This document shows, piece after piece, positions 9,983 through 20,707 of a stretch of 64,000 nucleotides of DNA. Within the stretch, counting starts at the first letter, position 1, and every line of letters begins with the position of its first letter. The stretch comes from Hippophae tibetana (lineage: Eukaryota; Streptophyta; Magnoliopsida; Rosales; Elaeagnaceae). The stretch lies in the NCBI GenBank assembly GCA_037013495.1, contig CM072812.1, positions 37,112,001-37,176,000 on the forward strand, written 5' to 3'. Position numbers and translations under genes: made by a program. The notes under the pieces were generated by a model. It saw nothing but the letters and a program-made list of their open reading frames with translations. It was not told where the DNA came from and searched no databases.

Positions 9983-11560
9983 ATCTCCCACTTTGGCATA
10001 TTTGTGTGAAAAAACTTCTCTCTCACTACATAACGCTCACATTACAATTAAAGTTTACATAGTAGTGCATCTTAGCTTGATGTTTACACTAAAAACATAA
10101 ATATTCAAACAACTTTCCTGAAAGACTCATTATTCATTAGTTCAATGTATATAACAATATAAAAAGTGAAGAATATTCCTAAGTGAGTAATCATTAGATA
10201 GAAATTAAAAGAATTACTCCCATTATATATAATATCTCCAAAGTGTTCTCCCTAAATTAGCTCTCTCATTTTTGTAGATTTTTAAATTAAAGTTCTAATT
10301 TGTTTCCTTTTTTGTCATACAAATAAACAATATAATCATGAAATAAAGGCAACATGTTAAACAAGTAAGTAGTGTATTTAACAACTAAAAGAAGTACACA
10401 TTCTTAAAAGCTTAAAACAAATACCTAAAAACAATATGTTCCAAAAATGAATAAACCCTCAAGTTCTACGATTTCTCTAAATGAATTAGACTAAAAAACT
10501 TATATATATAATTTTTTTGAATTGAGGGTAGTAGACTTAGCTTAACATGACTAACAATACACACAAATGATGAAATTAATTTTTTTCAAAGGATGACTAT
10601 CCATTGATAGCATAAATATATGTAGACCAGACACACGAACATACTAACACATATGGAGACATATTGACAATCACCAAAAGTAAAATATGTATTGGAATTG
10701 CAATGGGATGTTAACTTATTTATTTACGATTCAAAAGGAGTATCACCTATCATAAAAAATTACAATTGAATTCATACTTTCACAAAATAAAATCTATTTA
10801 CCAAGAGAGAACTTTAATCTTTCTTTTTTTCTGTATTCCTCTCTTGTATTAATTTTTTTTAGGGATTGATTATTTATTTTCTTTTTGCATAACCAATTAT
10901 GGCTCTTTCTTTTTGTCCATGCAAAAAATTTATTTTCTTTTTGTGGTCCTTTATTATCATTATTTTTTTAAGAAAATATGCACAAGTCAATATACCTATT
11001 ATAGTGAATTGCAAACTATTTATAAGGTAGCCATTTCTGCTTACTGTGGTAGATTTTACACATCACAGTAGGTAGCCCTCTCAAAATAAGGTATATCTCT
11101 ATAACTGCATTTTATACAATGAAATATAGAGTTCAACCTTAATTTTCACAGTCAAGGTTATCTCATGCCCTAAAATCTCACATAATTAATTATAAACTTT
11201 TAGCATGACATATTTATATGTCCAATGAATGTGTGGGTAGGTTCATATCAACATCGATCACCAGATGTGAAAAATATCTACATACACAAGTCAAAATATC
11301 CACTATAAAATGTGTAACCAATCAAAATAAATAAGAGTGGAGTATGTAATGTTCATGTCAATGTTAAAGCATGTTTACTTCCCTTTTATTTTTATTCTTT
11401 TTTACCTTTTTTTTAAACTAAAAAACATAAAAAAACAATTAAACTAAAGATGTTCACCTAGGGTCAAATAAGCACTCCAAAAAAAGTATCTAGGTGAAAT
11501 AATAAAGAACGTCGATCAGGTGATTGGAAAGAGAATCTTTCCTAACTCATATTTTCTTGA
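9983..11560. other. Non-coding interior of the gag-only copia
   Basis: Between the polypurine tract and gag I see no protease, integrase or polymerase motif in any frame. The stretch is AT-rich with short poly-T tracts. This is where pol would be expected, so it appears lost or replaced. Confidence 0.5.
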
Positions 11561-11564
11561 ATTT

Positions 11565-12029
11565 TTATTTTTTAAAATATTTGGATTGGAAATCAACTAC
11601 CTTAGTTGTCATAGGCATATTCTTAGACTTACCATTAGATTTCTCATTTATCCTAAATGAAAATACACCATGCATGATAGGATAATGGTAATTAGCCCTA
11701 GAACTATAAGTGTTGAATTTTACATGCCTTTTTGAACCAATAACTTCATGCTTTATAGTAAAAAATTTAAGCATGTTATTATAATTTCCATTCATCTTAG
11801 AATATAATGCAATATGCATAGATGTATGATAGTTATGAGTGTTATTATGTGAAGCATGGAAAGTATTATTATATTTAGGAATATTCATAAAAACATATAC
11901 ATTTGGGCCTACTTTCCTACTACAATGATGACAGACATGCACAAACTTAACAAATTTTTCAATCACATATGTAGTTGTTCTTTGTGTATAACGAGTATTA
12001 TTCGGAGTAGGGTTAGAAGGCCTTACCAC
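11565..12029 (-). pseudogene. Copia gag/pol spacer with degraded zinc knuckle
   Basis: A 154-residue minus-strand frame containing EKFVKFVHVCHHC, which resembles the second zinc knuckle upstream of the protease in some plant copia polyproteins. The rest of the knuckle (the GH and final C) is lost. The remainder is lysine- and asparagine-rich with no recognised domain. It follows the gag fragments in transcription order. The protease expected next is absent. Confidence 0.4.
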
Positions 12030-12389
12030 AGTAGTATTTGATGGTTAAGCTATATTTGAATCCTATGAAGATAAAGGGTTGGAGGGTTTTACAAAATTAG
12101 TTTCTTTTGAAAATGATGGCATATAATCGTCATCTACATACCATTTTCCTCTCTTATCTCCAACAAGTTTTCCATAATCTAGAATTTTGTTTAGCCTTTC
12201 AAATTCAACGGTTAACCTATTCACGACTTCTTTTGATTGTTTAAGTTTCTACATAAGATTCTTATTTTACTATTTAACATCTGCAAGACTTGAATTCAAA
12301 ATATTTGCACGTTCAGAGAGTTCAATTTTTTTCTTTTTCTATAATTGAGGAATTTATTTCAATGGATTTAAGTTTGTCATTTAGTTTAA

Positions 12390-12690
12390 CTACTTCCACT
12401 TTTCATCTAACATATCTGTGAATACTCCATTACTATTAATAACATTAAATATTTTGAGTAGAAATTCAACATCACTTTTCTCATCATCTAAATCAATATC
12501 AAACTTACTAGGTTGTCTACCAGTAGTTGTAGTAAATGCCAAGTAATTGATGCCAAACAACTGGATTATCATTATCATTATCACTTTCAGAGTTAGAAGT
12601 GCAGCATTGAAAGCTATTCCATTTTGGTTCTTCTTATTTGCACAGCCAATTGCAAAGTGACCATAACCCATACATTCAAAACATTAAGTT
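12390..12690 (-). pseudogene. Copia gag zinc knuckle
   Basis: Minus-strand sequence encodes CFECMGYGHFAIGC, an intact C-x2-C-x4-H-x4-C zinc knuckle of a retroviral-type nucleocapsid, which packages element RNA. It is followed by an acidic spacer (DLDDEKSD). A frame change separates it from the upstream gag domain at 12926-13590. Together these are pieces of one gag. Confidence 0.7.
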
Positions 12691-12925
12691 CCATTGGGTT
12701 TAGATTTCTTATCATCAGAACTCACATATTTGAATTCTCTTAGATTTTGATATTTTGACAACTTGATTGTCCTTTGTTACAAGGATTCTTAGTATTGAGT
12801 ATTTTGTCCAATCTTCTAATTAAGAGAGTCAATTCTTCATCATCATTGCCATTGTCTTCAATTATAGAAACTTTGAATGTGATACCTTTGTTTGTTAGAG
12901 GTTTTTGAAAGCTCATCCCATAGGT

Positions 12926-13590
12926 TTAAAGTAATCCTATAAGTTCTTCTATTTTGATATTGTCTACATCCTTGCTTTCATCAATTGTAGTAACCTTTGC
13001 ATGGAAGAAATCTAGTAGTAAGCAAAAAATCTTCCAATCTATCATAAAATCATCAATTTTCTCTCCAAAATTGGCAGAGATGTTAGTAATATCACATAAT
13101 CTAGCATAGAATTTAGAAAAAATCTCATCTTCTTTTATCCTGATATTTTCAAATTGATTACCAAGTATGTGAAGTTTTCTTTGTCCAACTTGTGATGTAT
13201 CCTCATGAGTAACCTCCAAAATATCCTAAGCATGCTTAGCAGTTTTAACATGTGAAATATGAAAAAACTCATCATAGACATAACACTAAAAATAACATTA
13301 TTTCCTTTTTGATTCCAGTTACTACCAATTTTATCTTGATTGGTCTGTTTATTCCTAAGCTTAGGAATGACTACATTATCTTTGGTAACCGTAGGTGGTT
13401 CCCAATCATAAAGCACAAAGTTCCAAACGTTTTCATCTATAGATTGTAGAAAGACTCTCATACAAGCCTTCCAATATGGGTAATTTGACCCATCAAAGTA
13501 AGGAGCACGGGCTATAGATGAGCCCTCTTTTAAGTTATCCATAATAAGGTCATAGACACTAAGTGTATCTAGTGATTGCTCTAATACCAA
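12926..13590 (-). pseudogene. Copia gag, capsid-like domain
   Basis: The N-terminal frame (13590-13135) carries APYFDGSNYPYWKACMRVFL, the hallmark start of plant copia gag proteins of the UBN2/Retrotran_gag type. The second frame (13219-12926) continues with the EVTHEDTSQV and FENIRIKEDEIFSKFYARL blocks and ends in the IEELIGLL block. A frameshift near 13200 and the altered middle break the gene. The start codon lies directly beside the primer binding site. The product would form virus-like particles. Inactive as it stands. Confidence 0.8.
13577..13590 (-). other. Primer binding site
   Basis: TTGGTATTAGAGCA on the minus strand, one base from the usual TGGTATCAGAGC that is complementary to the 3' end of initiator tRNA-Met. 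It is placed just inside the 5' LTR. Confidence 0.7.
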
Positions 13591-13592
13591 AT

Positions 13593-14077
13593 AAAAGTTT
13601 ATTTAGTTATAGATCTAAATATCTAGTAAGCGAAAGTATGGTAAATTAAAATTTTAAAATCAAATAACTGGTTGTTTGATCGATTCAGTTAATTGGTCGA
13701 TCAATCGAATGCATTAGTCGATTGATTGAATATCCACTTGATTGATCTAGAATAAGTTTAACCAATATTTAAAAACAAGTGGATTGATCGAGTATATCCC
13801 TCGATCGATCTAGTCATATATTAAAATCATATTAATCGGGTTTATTACTCAATCAATCGAGCATACACTCTAACAGTCGAATGGCTCAATTTCATATTTT
13901 TCCTACCGTGTTTAATATGAAATCTAACGTGCATGGGAATAGAATCATATTGATATGTGATTGTTGAGGTGCAATAGTTTCTATGGAATGAAATATTCTT
14001 CTAAGATACCTAAAAATTAAAATTACAATTAATTATTTTGTTTCACGATTTTTGTCAATACTAGCATAAACCTAACA
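13593..14077 (-). repeat. 5' LTR of gag-only copia
   Basis: About 485 bp, beginning TGTTAGGTTTATGCTAG on the minus strand at 14077. It matches the two pieces at 8594-8655 and 9576-9982 and contains the same CGATCGAT-rich block. Confidence 0.75.
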
Positions 14078-15720
14078 AAAAGTAAGCGCGTACTGTGGAT
14101 TTGATAATTATGAGGGCAATGGTTATACAACAAATTATTAAGATCTATGATTATTTTGTGTAAGGTTGGCTTGTATCAAAGAGAAATCCACAAGATTCAT
14201 CCTTATGGTTTATTCTCTCCACAAGATTCATCCTTATGGTTTGTCTCTTGTAGGTGTGCACCATAGAGAATACTTCACCCAATCCAAGAATTTTCTTCTT
14301 ATTTGTAACATTAGTAACTAGAGAGAGATAACTTTTTTATTTCAAACCTCCAAGCAAATAAAAAGGATTTGTTTTCTTGTTGAAATCTGATCTCTAGTGG
14401 CTGACATAAGATCAAATAACTCCTTAGCCTTTTCAATATTTCATTCATGGACTGATTATCTTTTTTCATTGTTTATAACCTCCATCATAGCTTTATATAT
14501 TAGAATTAGAATCATCTTTAAAATTCCTAGCAAAAGTTGACCAATATCTATGAGTAGATGAATTTTCATACAAGAATTTGAGTTAGCTTGGAAAGTAAAG
14601 ATGAATGAAGAAGATTCATCCTTATGGTTTGTCTCTTGTAGCTTGGAGAGTAAAGAAGAAAACTAAAGATGAATTTTCATTTTTTTGTGTTTGTTCAATG
14701 TGTTTGTTGTTCTTTTTCTTTTTCAGTGTTTACTCTTTTTATTCACATTGCTCAATTGTTTTGTTTGATTTTCTTGATTCGTTCATCTCACATCTAGTAT
14801 AAATATATTTTTTTATTTTTTTTATTTTGGGTCTTTTGATTTTGTGATTTCTTTATTTGTTACTTACCGAAGTAAGTTGTTTTAAACTTATTCAATTCGT
14901 TTTTTTCTTTTTGTATTCATTACACATATTTCATATATCTTATTTGTTTTTCATTTTTATGTTTTGATATTTTGTTATTGGTAGTCACTAACAAGTAAGT
15001 TTGTTCTGTTTTGTTTTTTGTGTTCTGTGTTGTTATTTGTATTTTTTTTTTTAATTTACATTTTTTTTAGTGTGTCTATATTTTATTTTTCTTTTTTGTT
15101 TAGGATTTTTTTTTTACTTTGAATGTTTGTCTATTTTTGTAATGAATATTTTTTTCTTTTTTATTATTTTTTTATTTTATAGTTGTTATTTTATTTGATA
15201 TTTTGCTTATGAGTTACTATGAAGATTTGTATGTTAGGTTTTAAGTTGTTGTTCTTATTATTTTTTATATGGTATCTTATCTTATATATTAGCTTGTGTT
15301 TGTGAAAGTTTTGTTTTGAAATCTTTGTTATGTTCTTCTCTTTGTGTTTGATATGGAATTTTATGTTTTAAGTTCAAATGTTTTGAACCTAATTTTGTTG
15401 TAGGATGTCTAATAGGAAAGGGTTTGATAATACTAAATCAACCTAAGAAGACTCATCCACATGTGGAAGGATGATGTTAATGAGATTGAGTTTTTTCTTA
15501 TAAATTTTTAATTGATATCTGTAATAAATTCTTCATTTTTTAATTTGTATATGTATTGAATGTATATTATTACATTGCATTAAAAACAATTTGTAATAAG
15601 TTACATTGTTCTTTTTTTGCTTCATTGTTATTTGTTTTTTAAAATATTATATATTTTATAGTATGTTTTTGCACACCTTACTTTTGCTTTCTTAATTATT
15701 TTTAGGTTTTACAATCGTTT
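14078..15720. other. AT/T-rich DNA with short repeated strings
   Basis: No gene recognised. CAAGATTCATCCTTATGGTTT occurs near 14190, 14222 and 14610, partly as a tandem pair, and may be retroelement debris. From 14800 to 15400 the plus strand is extremely T-rich. Confidence 0.45.
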
Positions 15721-15846
15721 GCATGGTATTTGCAAAAGAAACTTGGATTCGTTTATAATGTATGATTTTACATTGTAGTAGAAGCATGGTATTTGCAAAA
15801 GAAACTTGGATTCATTTGTAATGTATGATTTTACATTGTAGTAGAA
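15721..15846 (+). repeat. Two tandem copies of a 63-bp unit
   Basis: GCATGGTATTTGCAAAAGAA to CATTGTAGTAGAA occurs at 15721-15783 and again at 15784-15846 with only a couple of differences. Confidence 0.9.
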
Positions 15847-16850
15847 TAATAATGTAACAGGTTTCATTCTTTAGTTATGTGCTATTTTTATTTGTATTCT
15901 TCATTAATTTCTATTTTTTAGTTTGTTATGTACATTTACATTTTTTTCTAGTAATCATGTATATGGTTGATCGCAACACAAATTGTGTGTGCAATGAAAA
16001 CGTAAATATATATATCGTAACAAGTAATATAATGATAAGAAAATATCATTCCTATAGAGATTATTTTATTAAAAACTAATTTTTAAAAATAAAAAAATAA
16101 AAAACAATTTTTTTGTGTTTTTATATTTTAAAAAAGCAAAATTAAAATAACTAAAATCAAATAGCAATAATTAATTAAATTATATTTGGTAAGTAAGAAG
16201 ATAAATGAGAAAATATCTAAGAATACTTAATCTCCCAATTTTCTAAACATGTGAATCGCTTAAATCCCCCCAATATAATTATCAATTAATTACATGATCA
16301 ATTAAATCTAACCTAACATGTATTTCTCTCTTAAGTAAACTACACACCATATAGTAATTAATTTAATCACACCTTCATGCCAATTAAATTGCATACTACT
16401 TATTAAGTTCATCAATTATGGATCACATACATAAGAATCATACATTTCTGCCTAGAAACTATACATGTTATGTAATCAAGACAAACAATTAAATAATTCT
16501 CTCAAATCTATTTAATTGTCTTTATAGATAAATGTTGGCCAAATAATTAATAGCATAAAAAACAGATTAAATAATATAATTAAATTAAAATTATAATTGG
16601 GATAAAATATTAGATCATCACATGATGAAAATTAGGTTAGTAAAATCCTTAGATTAATAAATTAACTACACATAATTGTGCTCATAAAGCTCATATTTTT
16701 CATAAACAAAAGACATAAAAATTGATAAAGAAAATAGTAGAAGAAGAAATACAATCAATATCTTCAATTGTAATGTTAATCTCCTTTTGAATCTCCACCA
16801 AAATTGTATCTCTTTTTGAATTTTTTTGTATTTGTCTCTCTTTTTCACTC
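15847..16850. other. AT-rich DNA, possibly 3' half of a gypsy-like LTR
   Basis: No gene. On the minus strand this continues from the LTR-like sequence at 16851-17519 and could be its transcribed R-U5 part. I could not find the LTR end or a second copy. Confidence 0.35.
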
Positions 16851-17531
16851 CAAAAATAGACCGAAATTATGTTAATGGTGGCTCATTCGGATTTATGGGG
16901 TGATTAGGGGCTTAAATATAGCTTAGATGATATCTAGACCATCAAAACAATTTTAGATCAAGGGTTGAGATCAAAACAAGCAAAATAAAAAGTATTAACC
17001 AATCACAACACAACACGTGGCACATGGAATTCACTGGGCGAATTAGAGCGTGACTCATGGCAAGAGAGACTGGTCTAAGTCAACGCATGTTGAGTCAGCA
17101 CAACGTGATTTATGGATGACGTGGCGTACGGTGGAAAGGTTGGACGAGTAAAGTGGTGACACGTGGTGTAACGGTTTGACCGAGCTCTAAACTTGGATTA
17201 AACGTCGTGCCGACACGTGACATGTGATTTATCTTCCTCACATGCAACGATCTACAATTCATTGTCTTTACTTGCCTGGCATCTGTGTGGCTTGCCTATT
17301 CAGTTCCTCTGCTTGTATGGCAAGCCATGTGGTAGCTTCTGATTGGTCCTACGTTAAAAATTCATAAAACTTCCAAAAAATCACAAAAATTATATTTCCA
17401 CATTTTCACTAAAAAGTTTATATTTTAATAGTTTAGCCTAAAAATACTATTTATTGAATAAAACAAGTTAATATTAAGTAAAAAAGTGAGCGAATGACTC
17501 GATTTTCATAGAGTTATCACACCCCCCAAAC
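16851..17531 (-). mobile_element. 3' LTR start and polypurine tract of a Ty3/gypsy-like element
   Basis: On the minus strand, a purine tract GTTTGGGGGGTG (17520-17531), preceded by a TTGAGGACAAAC string, is followed directly by TGATAACTC at 17519. This arrangement is typical of the 3' end of plant Ty3/gypsy (Tat/Athila-like) elements. The adjacent 500 bp is unusually GC-rich for the window and carries several ACACGTGG/CACGTGAC G-box motifs and a CCAATCA string, resembling the promoter of the LTR at 55697. The far end of the LTR was not found. Confidence 0.5.
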
Positions 17532-18415
17532 TTAACTATTTGTTTGTCCTCAAGTAAAGTCGAGTATAACTAAATAAAATAACATGGATAGTATATTCAA
17601 AAATATACTTTTATGAGTACATGCATATTTCACAAAAACTATCTCTCTTAAAAGTCGTACAATCTTATGATAAAGATATTCACATATTCATCAATCAACG
17701 TTCCATGAATACAAGAATGTGCAAGGTTTTTGACAAATTAATTCATGTATGTGTATTGCACATGATATTATCCAATGTACTCTTGAAATCAACATATATG
17801 AGTATGTTAATCAATTCAATCTTAGAACAAGTTTCATAAGTCTATTTTTCACATCTCTCTCCACTAATATAAATATGCACTTAATTAAAGATCAATAAGA
17901 ATATTACATGGTTGTAATGTAAGGCTTAGGTGCGGGGTCGATAAATGAAGACACTTAGCCTCTTTCCACACCTTAGCTTCTTTGTTTTTCATCATACACT
18001 TTTTAATTACAATTGAACTTTAACTTAATATTTTAGTGTATCATCTTTTGTCTTTTTTTTTCATATTCTTGTATTCCACCTCTCTTTTTTCTTTTTTTTT
18101 GTAACTTAACAACAATTCAAACTTATTTTTAATTCTATATATATATATATATATTTTTAACGATTAAAATCAAATATAGAATAATATAAACGTATTTCGT
18201 AAAGTATAGAAGTGTAAACTGAAGAAGGAAACACTTGAATTAAAAATATACATGGAAGAAATACATTTCAAATTATTGAGAGTAATTTAGATCTACAGGG
18301 AATCGAATGATGGACGAAAATATTATTGTAGAACTTGGTCAAATCTTAATTTACATTGTTATAAAGGTTTGATCCTTTAAAGTTGGAGGTAAATCAAAAT
18401 CTCAATTTCTAGTTT
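17532..18415. other. AT-rich DNA, probable 3' interior of a gypsy-like element
   Basis: No coding motif. On the minus strand it lies upstream of the polypurine tract at 17520. It holds poly-T and a (TA)n run near 18137-18155. It is split from 23158 onward by the Copia-A insertion. Confidence 0.4.
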
Positions 18416-18441
18416 AATATTGTTGAGAATAATTAGTTTAA

Positions 18442-18586
18442 TAACGGCTAATTAGTAACGGCTAGTTTAATAACGGCTAGTTTAATAACGGCTAGTTTAG
18501 TAACGGCTAGTTTAATAACGGCTAGTTTAATGGCTAGTTTAATAACAGCTAGTTTAGTAACGGCTAGTTTAATAACGGCTAGTTTC
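18442..18586 (+). promoter_or_regulatory. TAACGGCTAGTTT array (MYB-like motifs) in LTR U3
   Basis: Nine to ten head-to-tail units of about 15 bp. TAACGG occurs exactly eight times, with degenerate TAACAG and TAATGG units. TAACGG fits the plant/animal MYB core YAACKG. The array abuts the TATA box at 18597. Known precedent: short repeats in the tobacco Tto1 LTR are MYB-bound and drive its expression. A MYB role here is inferred only from the motif. Confidence 0.6.
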
Positions 18587-18596
18587 TTCATTTCAA

Positions 18597-18606
18597 TATA
18601 TAAATA
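18597..18606 (+). promoter_or_regulatory. LTR TATA box
   Basis: TATATAAATA directly downstream of the TAACGG array, repeated in the 3' LTR at 23082-23091. Likely the core promoter for the genomic RNA. Confidence 0.6.
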
Positions 18607-18672
18607 TAACATTAGACATTAAGCCAAAATCAATTCAATAACTCTCTCAACAAAAATCAGAGAAAATCAACA

Positions 18673-18686
18673 TGGTATCAAAGCAG
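18673..18686 (+). other. Copia-A primer binding site
   Basis: TGGTATCAAAGCAG begins at the base after the 5' LTR and is close to the initiator tRNA-Met-complementary TGGTATCAGAGC typical of plant copia. Confidence 0.85.
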
Positions 18687-18749
18687 ATTTGATCTTGCTC
18701 CAAATCAATCCCACAAACAAGAACTGTATAAGTTCAAGAAATCTAGAAA

Positions 18750-19598
18750 ATGTCACAACATATAGAGAGACTTACAGGTGTGCTGCTATATGGTAAAAAT
18801 TACCATCTTTGGGCACGTCAAGTGACTTTTGGTCTAATCGGCAGAGAAAAATTTGAGCATGTCACTGGTGATAAATCAAAACCAAAAGCCGAAGATCCAA
18901 CACACCCAACAGTTGAAGAAAGAAAGGAAATTTCAGAATGGAGAAAGAGTGACAATCTAGTCATGAGTTGGTTACTGGCAACCATGGAACCCCATATCTC
19001 TGATCTCATGACATATCTAGATACAGCTCGAGATATGTGGGTTAAAGCCGAGACAATGTTCGGAGAGAAGAAAAATTACTCTCTTATTTATCAACTTCAA
19101 CAAGAACTTCAACAGTTACAACAACAAAATCAATCTGTCACTGAACTATTCAGCCAAATCCAAAAAAAGAATGATGAGATTAGAGTGTATCGACCTCTCA
19201 CAGCCGATCTTGATGAAATCAAAAGAAGAGAGGAACATGATGGAATTTTCACCTTCCTCGCCAAGCTCGATTCAAGCTATGAGAGGGTACGCTCACAAAT
19301 TCTTCTCATGGGTGAGCTGCCATCTGTTGATGAGGTTGTTGGGATGGTTGAAAGAGAAGAGACAAGAAGAATAGTGATGTGTACTCAACTACCTGACAAC
19401 CCCGAAGCCAAGGCTTTCGTCACCAGATCTAACCCTAGGCCAGAACGTTGGGGAGACCAAACACTCACTCACTGCGATTATTGTAAGAAGGAAGGACATA
19501 ACCGCGAGGAATGTTGGTCACTCACTCGCTGCGATTATTGTAAGAAGGAAGGACACAAGCGCGAGGAATACTGGTGTCTCAACCCTCATCTCCGGTAA
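18750..19598 (+). CDS. Copia-A gag (capsid/nucleocapsid)
   Basis: A 282-residue gag. The N-terminal block with LYGKNYHLWARQVTFGL is the plant copia gag signature. A helical, glutamine-rich middle (QLQQELQQLQQQNQ, about residues 116-130) is likely coiled. Two zinc knuckles stand at the C-terminus: residues 242-256 are an intact C-x2-C-x4-H-x4-C, and residues 261-275 are a duplicate whose last Cys is Tyr. The start is 63 bp after the primer binding site. The frame ends in TAA at 19598, but the same frame stays open for a basic Gly/Arg-rich tail to about 19768, so the stop may be a mutation or a gag-pol boundary. The protein would assemble cytoplasmic virus-like particles. Confidence 0.9.
   Translation: MSQHIERLTGVLLYGKNYHLWARQVTFGLIGREKFEHVTGDKSKPKAEDPTHPTVEERKEISEWRKSDNLVMSWLLATMEPHISDLMTYLDTARDMWVKAETMFGEKKNYSLIYQLQQELQQLQQQNQSVTELFSQIQKKNDEIRVYRPLTADLDEIKRREEHDGIFTFLAKLDSSYERVRSQILLMGELPSVDEVVGMVEREETRRIVMCTQLPDNPEAKAFVTRSNPRPERWGDQTLTHCDYCKKEGHNREECWSLTRCDYCKKEGHKREEYWCLNPHLR
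19473..19586 (+). repeat. 57-bp tandem duplication encoding two zinc knuckles
   Basis: TGCGATTATTGTAAGAAGGA and following bases at 19473-19529 repeat at 19530-19586. The second copy carries a change that turns the last zinc ligand Cys into Tyr. Confidence 0.9.
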
Positions 19599-19741
19599 AA
19601 AGGAAGGCGAGGTGGAGGCTTCGTCAGAGGGGGAGATCAGCGACAAAATCGGGTAGAGAGCAGAGAGAAAATGGGTTACTCTGCACAAAAGGAAAAAGAG
19701 GATATGAGTACAAACGAGGCTGAAAAGGAAATAAAAGGTGA

Positions 19742-20707
19742 GGTGGATATGGATCAAATGAGGTAGCTGTATACACAATTATCCATAATGTTTCAAGGAA
19801 AATCTCAAAAAACCTTTGGTATGATTACAAATGGATTCTTGATTCAGGTTCAACTGATCACATAACTGGAAATAAAAACTTACTCAATAATTACAAAAAA
19901 ATTGAGACTAAACAATTTGTAATCGTTGCAAATGGTGAAAAAATGGAAATTTTAGGAAATGGTTCAATTAGTCTCCTTTCAAGAAAAATTTCAAATGTTT
20001 TGCATGTGAATAATTGTACATCTAACTTGTTATCCATTAGTAAAATCACACGAGACTTAAATTATGAAATTCCATTTACATCCAAAAATGTGATTTTTCA
20101 GGAATTGATAACGAAAAATATAATTGGTGAAGGTTTTCTAGAAAATGGGATTTATATTCTGAGTGAAGAAAAATGCAACTTCAATATTAAAAAAGAAGAA
20201 TTAGGCACTCTTTGGCATAAGAGAATTGGACATCCTTCCGATAAGATTTTAAAATGTATTTTTATTTTCAAACAACTAGATTGTAGTAGTTGTGAAATTT
20301 GCAAATTAGGAAAGCACACAAGGTTACCATTTAGTTTATCCAATTGTAAAAGAAAAAAACCTTTTGAGTTAATACATTCTGATGTTTGGGGCCCTGCTCC
20401 AATTGAGTCATTTAATGGTTATAAATACTTTGTTATATTTATAGATGATTTTTCAAGAACCACATGGTTACACTTGTTAAAAAATAAAAGTGAAGTATTT
20501 TCTCAATTTCAAGAATTTTATAATTTTGTAGAAAATCAATATGATGCAAAGATTAAAACTTTTAGAAGTGATAATGGAACGGAATTTGTAAATCAAAATT
20601 TAAAAAAAAATTCAAGCAAAAAGGAATTTTACATCAAACAACTTGTATTTACACACCCCAACAAAATGGTGTGTCGGAAAGAAAAAATCGACATTTACTT
20701 GAAGTAA
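19742..20707 (+). CDS. Copia-A protease and integrase N-terminal/core
   Basis: This frame opens immediately after a TGA at 19739 and encodes, in order, the aspartic protease with active site WILDSGSTDH (Asp codon at 19841), the GAG-pre-integrase region, the HHCC zinc domain (LWHKRIGHP and CEICKLGKH) and the integrase core. The catalytic Asp residues lie in HSDVWGP and RSDNGTEF. The catalytic Glu is only reached in the next frame, because an A-run at about 20601-20609 shifts the reading frame. The protein cleaves the polyprotein and inserts the cDNA. It overlaps the readthrough frame of gag at 19742-19768. Confidence 0.9.
   Translation, partial: GGYGSNEVAVYTIIHNVSRKISKNLWYDYKWILDSGSTDHITGNKNLLNNYKKIETKQFVIVANGEKMEILGNGSISLLSRKISNVLHVNNCTSNLLSISKITRDLNYEIPFTSKNVIFQELITKNIIGEGFLENGIYILSEEKCNFNIKKEELGTLWHKRIGHPSDKILKCIFIFKQLDCSSCEICKLGKHTRLPFSLSNCKRKKPFELIHSDVWGPAPIESFNGYKYFVIFIDDFSRTTWLHLLKNKSEVFSQFQEFYNFVENQYDAKIKTFRSDNGTEFVNQNLKKNSSKKEFYIKQLVFTHPNKMVCRKEKIDIYLK

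Larger units (their letters stand above)
8590..14077 (-). mobile_element. Minus-strand copia element with gag only
   Basis: The 5' LTR (13593-14077) and 3' LTR (8594-9982, interrupted) share TGTTAGGTTTATGCTAG starts on the minus strand. A primer binding site TTGGTATTAGAGCA sits at 13577-13590, and the polypurine tract AAAGTGGGAGAT follows 9982. The interior encodes gag with zinc knuckles but no protease, integrase or reverse transcriptase, so the element is non-autonomous or pol-deleted. The 3' LTR contains a foreign ~920-bp segment at 8656-9575. Confidence 0.75.
18421..18672 (+). repeat. Copia-A 5' LTR
   Basis: 252 bp, TGTTGAGAAT to AAATCAACA. The U3 part is almost entirely a ~15-bp tandem array (18442-18586) and is followed by a TATA box. 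It is 13 bp longer than the 3' LTR, which matches a partial extra array unit. Confidence 0.95.

Noticed and set aside
14605..14802. Hydrophobic phenylalanine-rich frame resembling a membrane peptide
   Set aside because: Product of a T-rich tract; no conserved motif and no promoter context.
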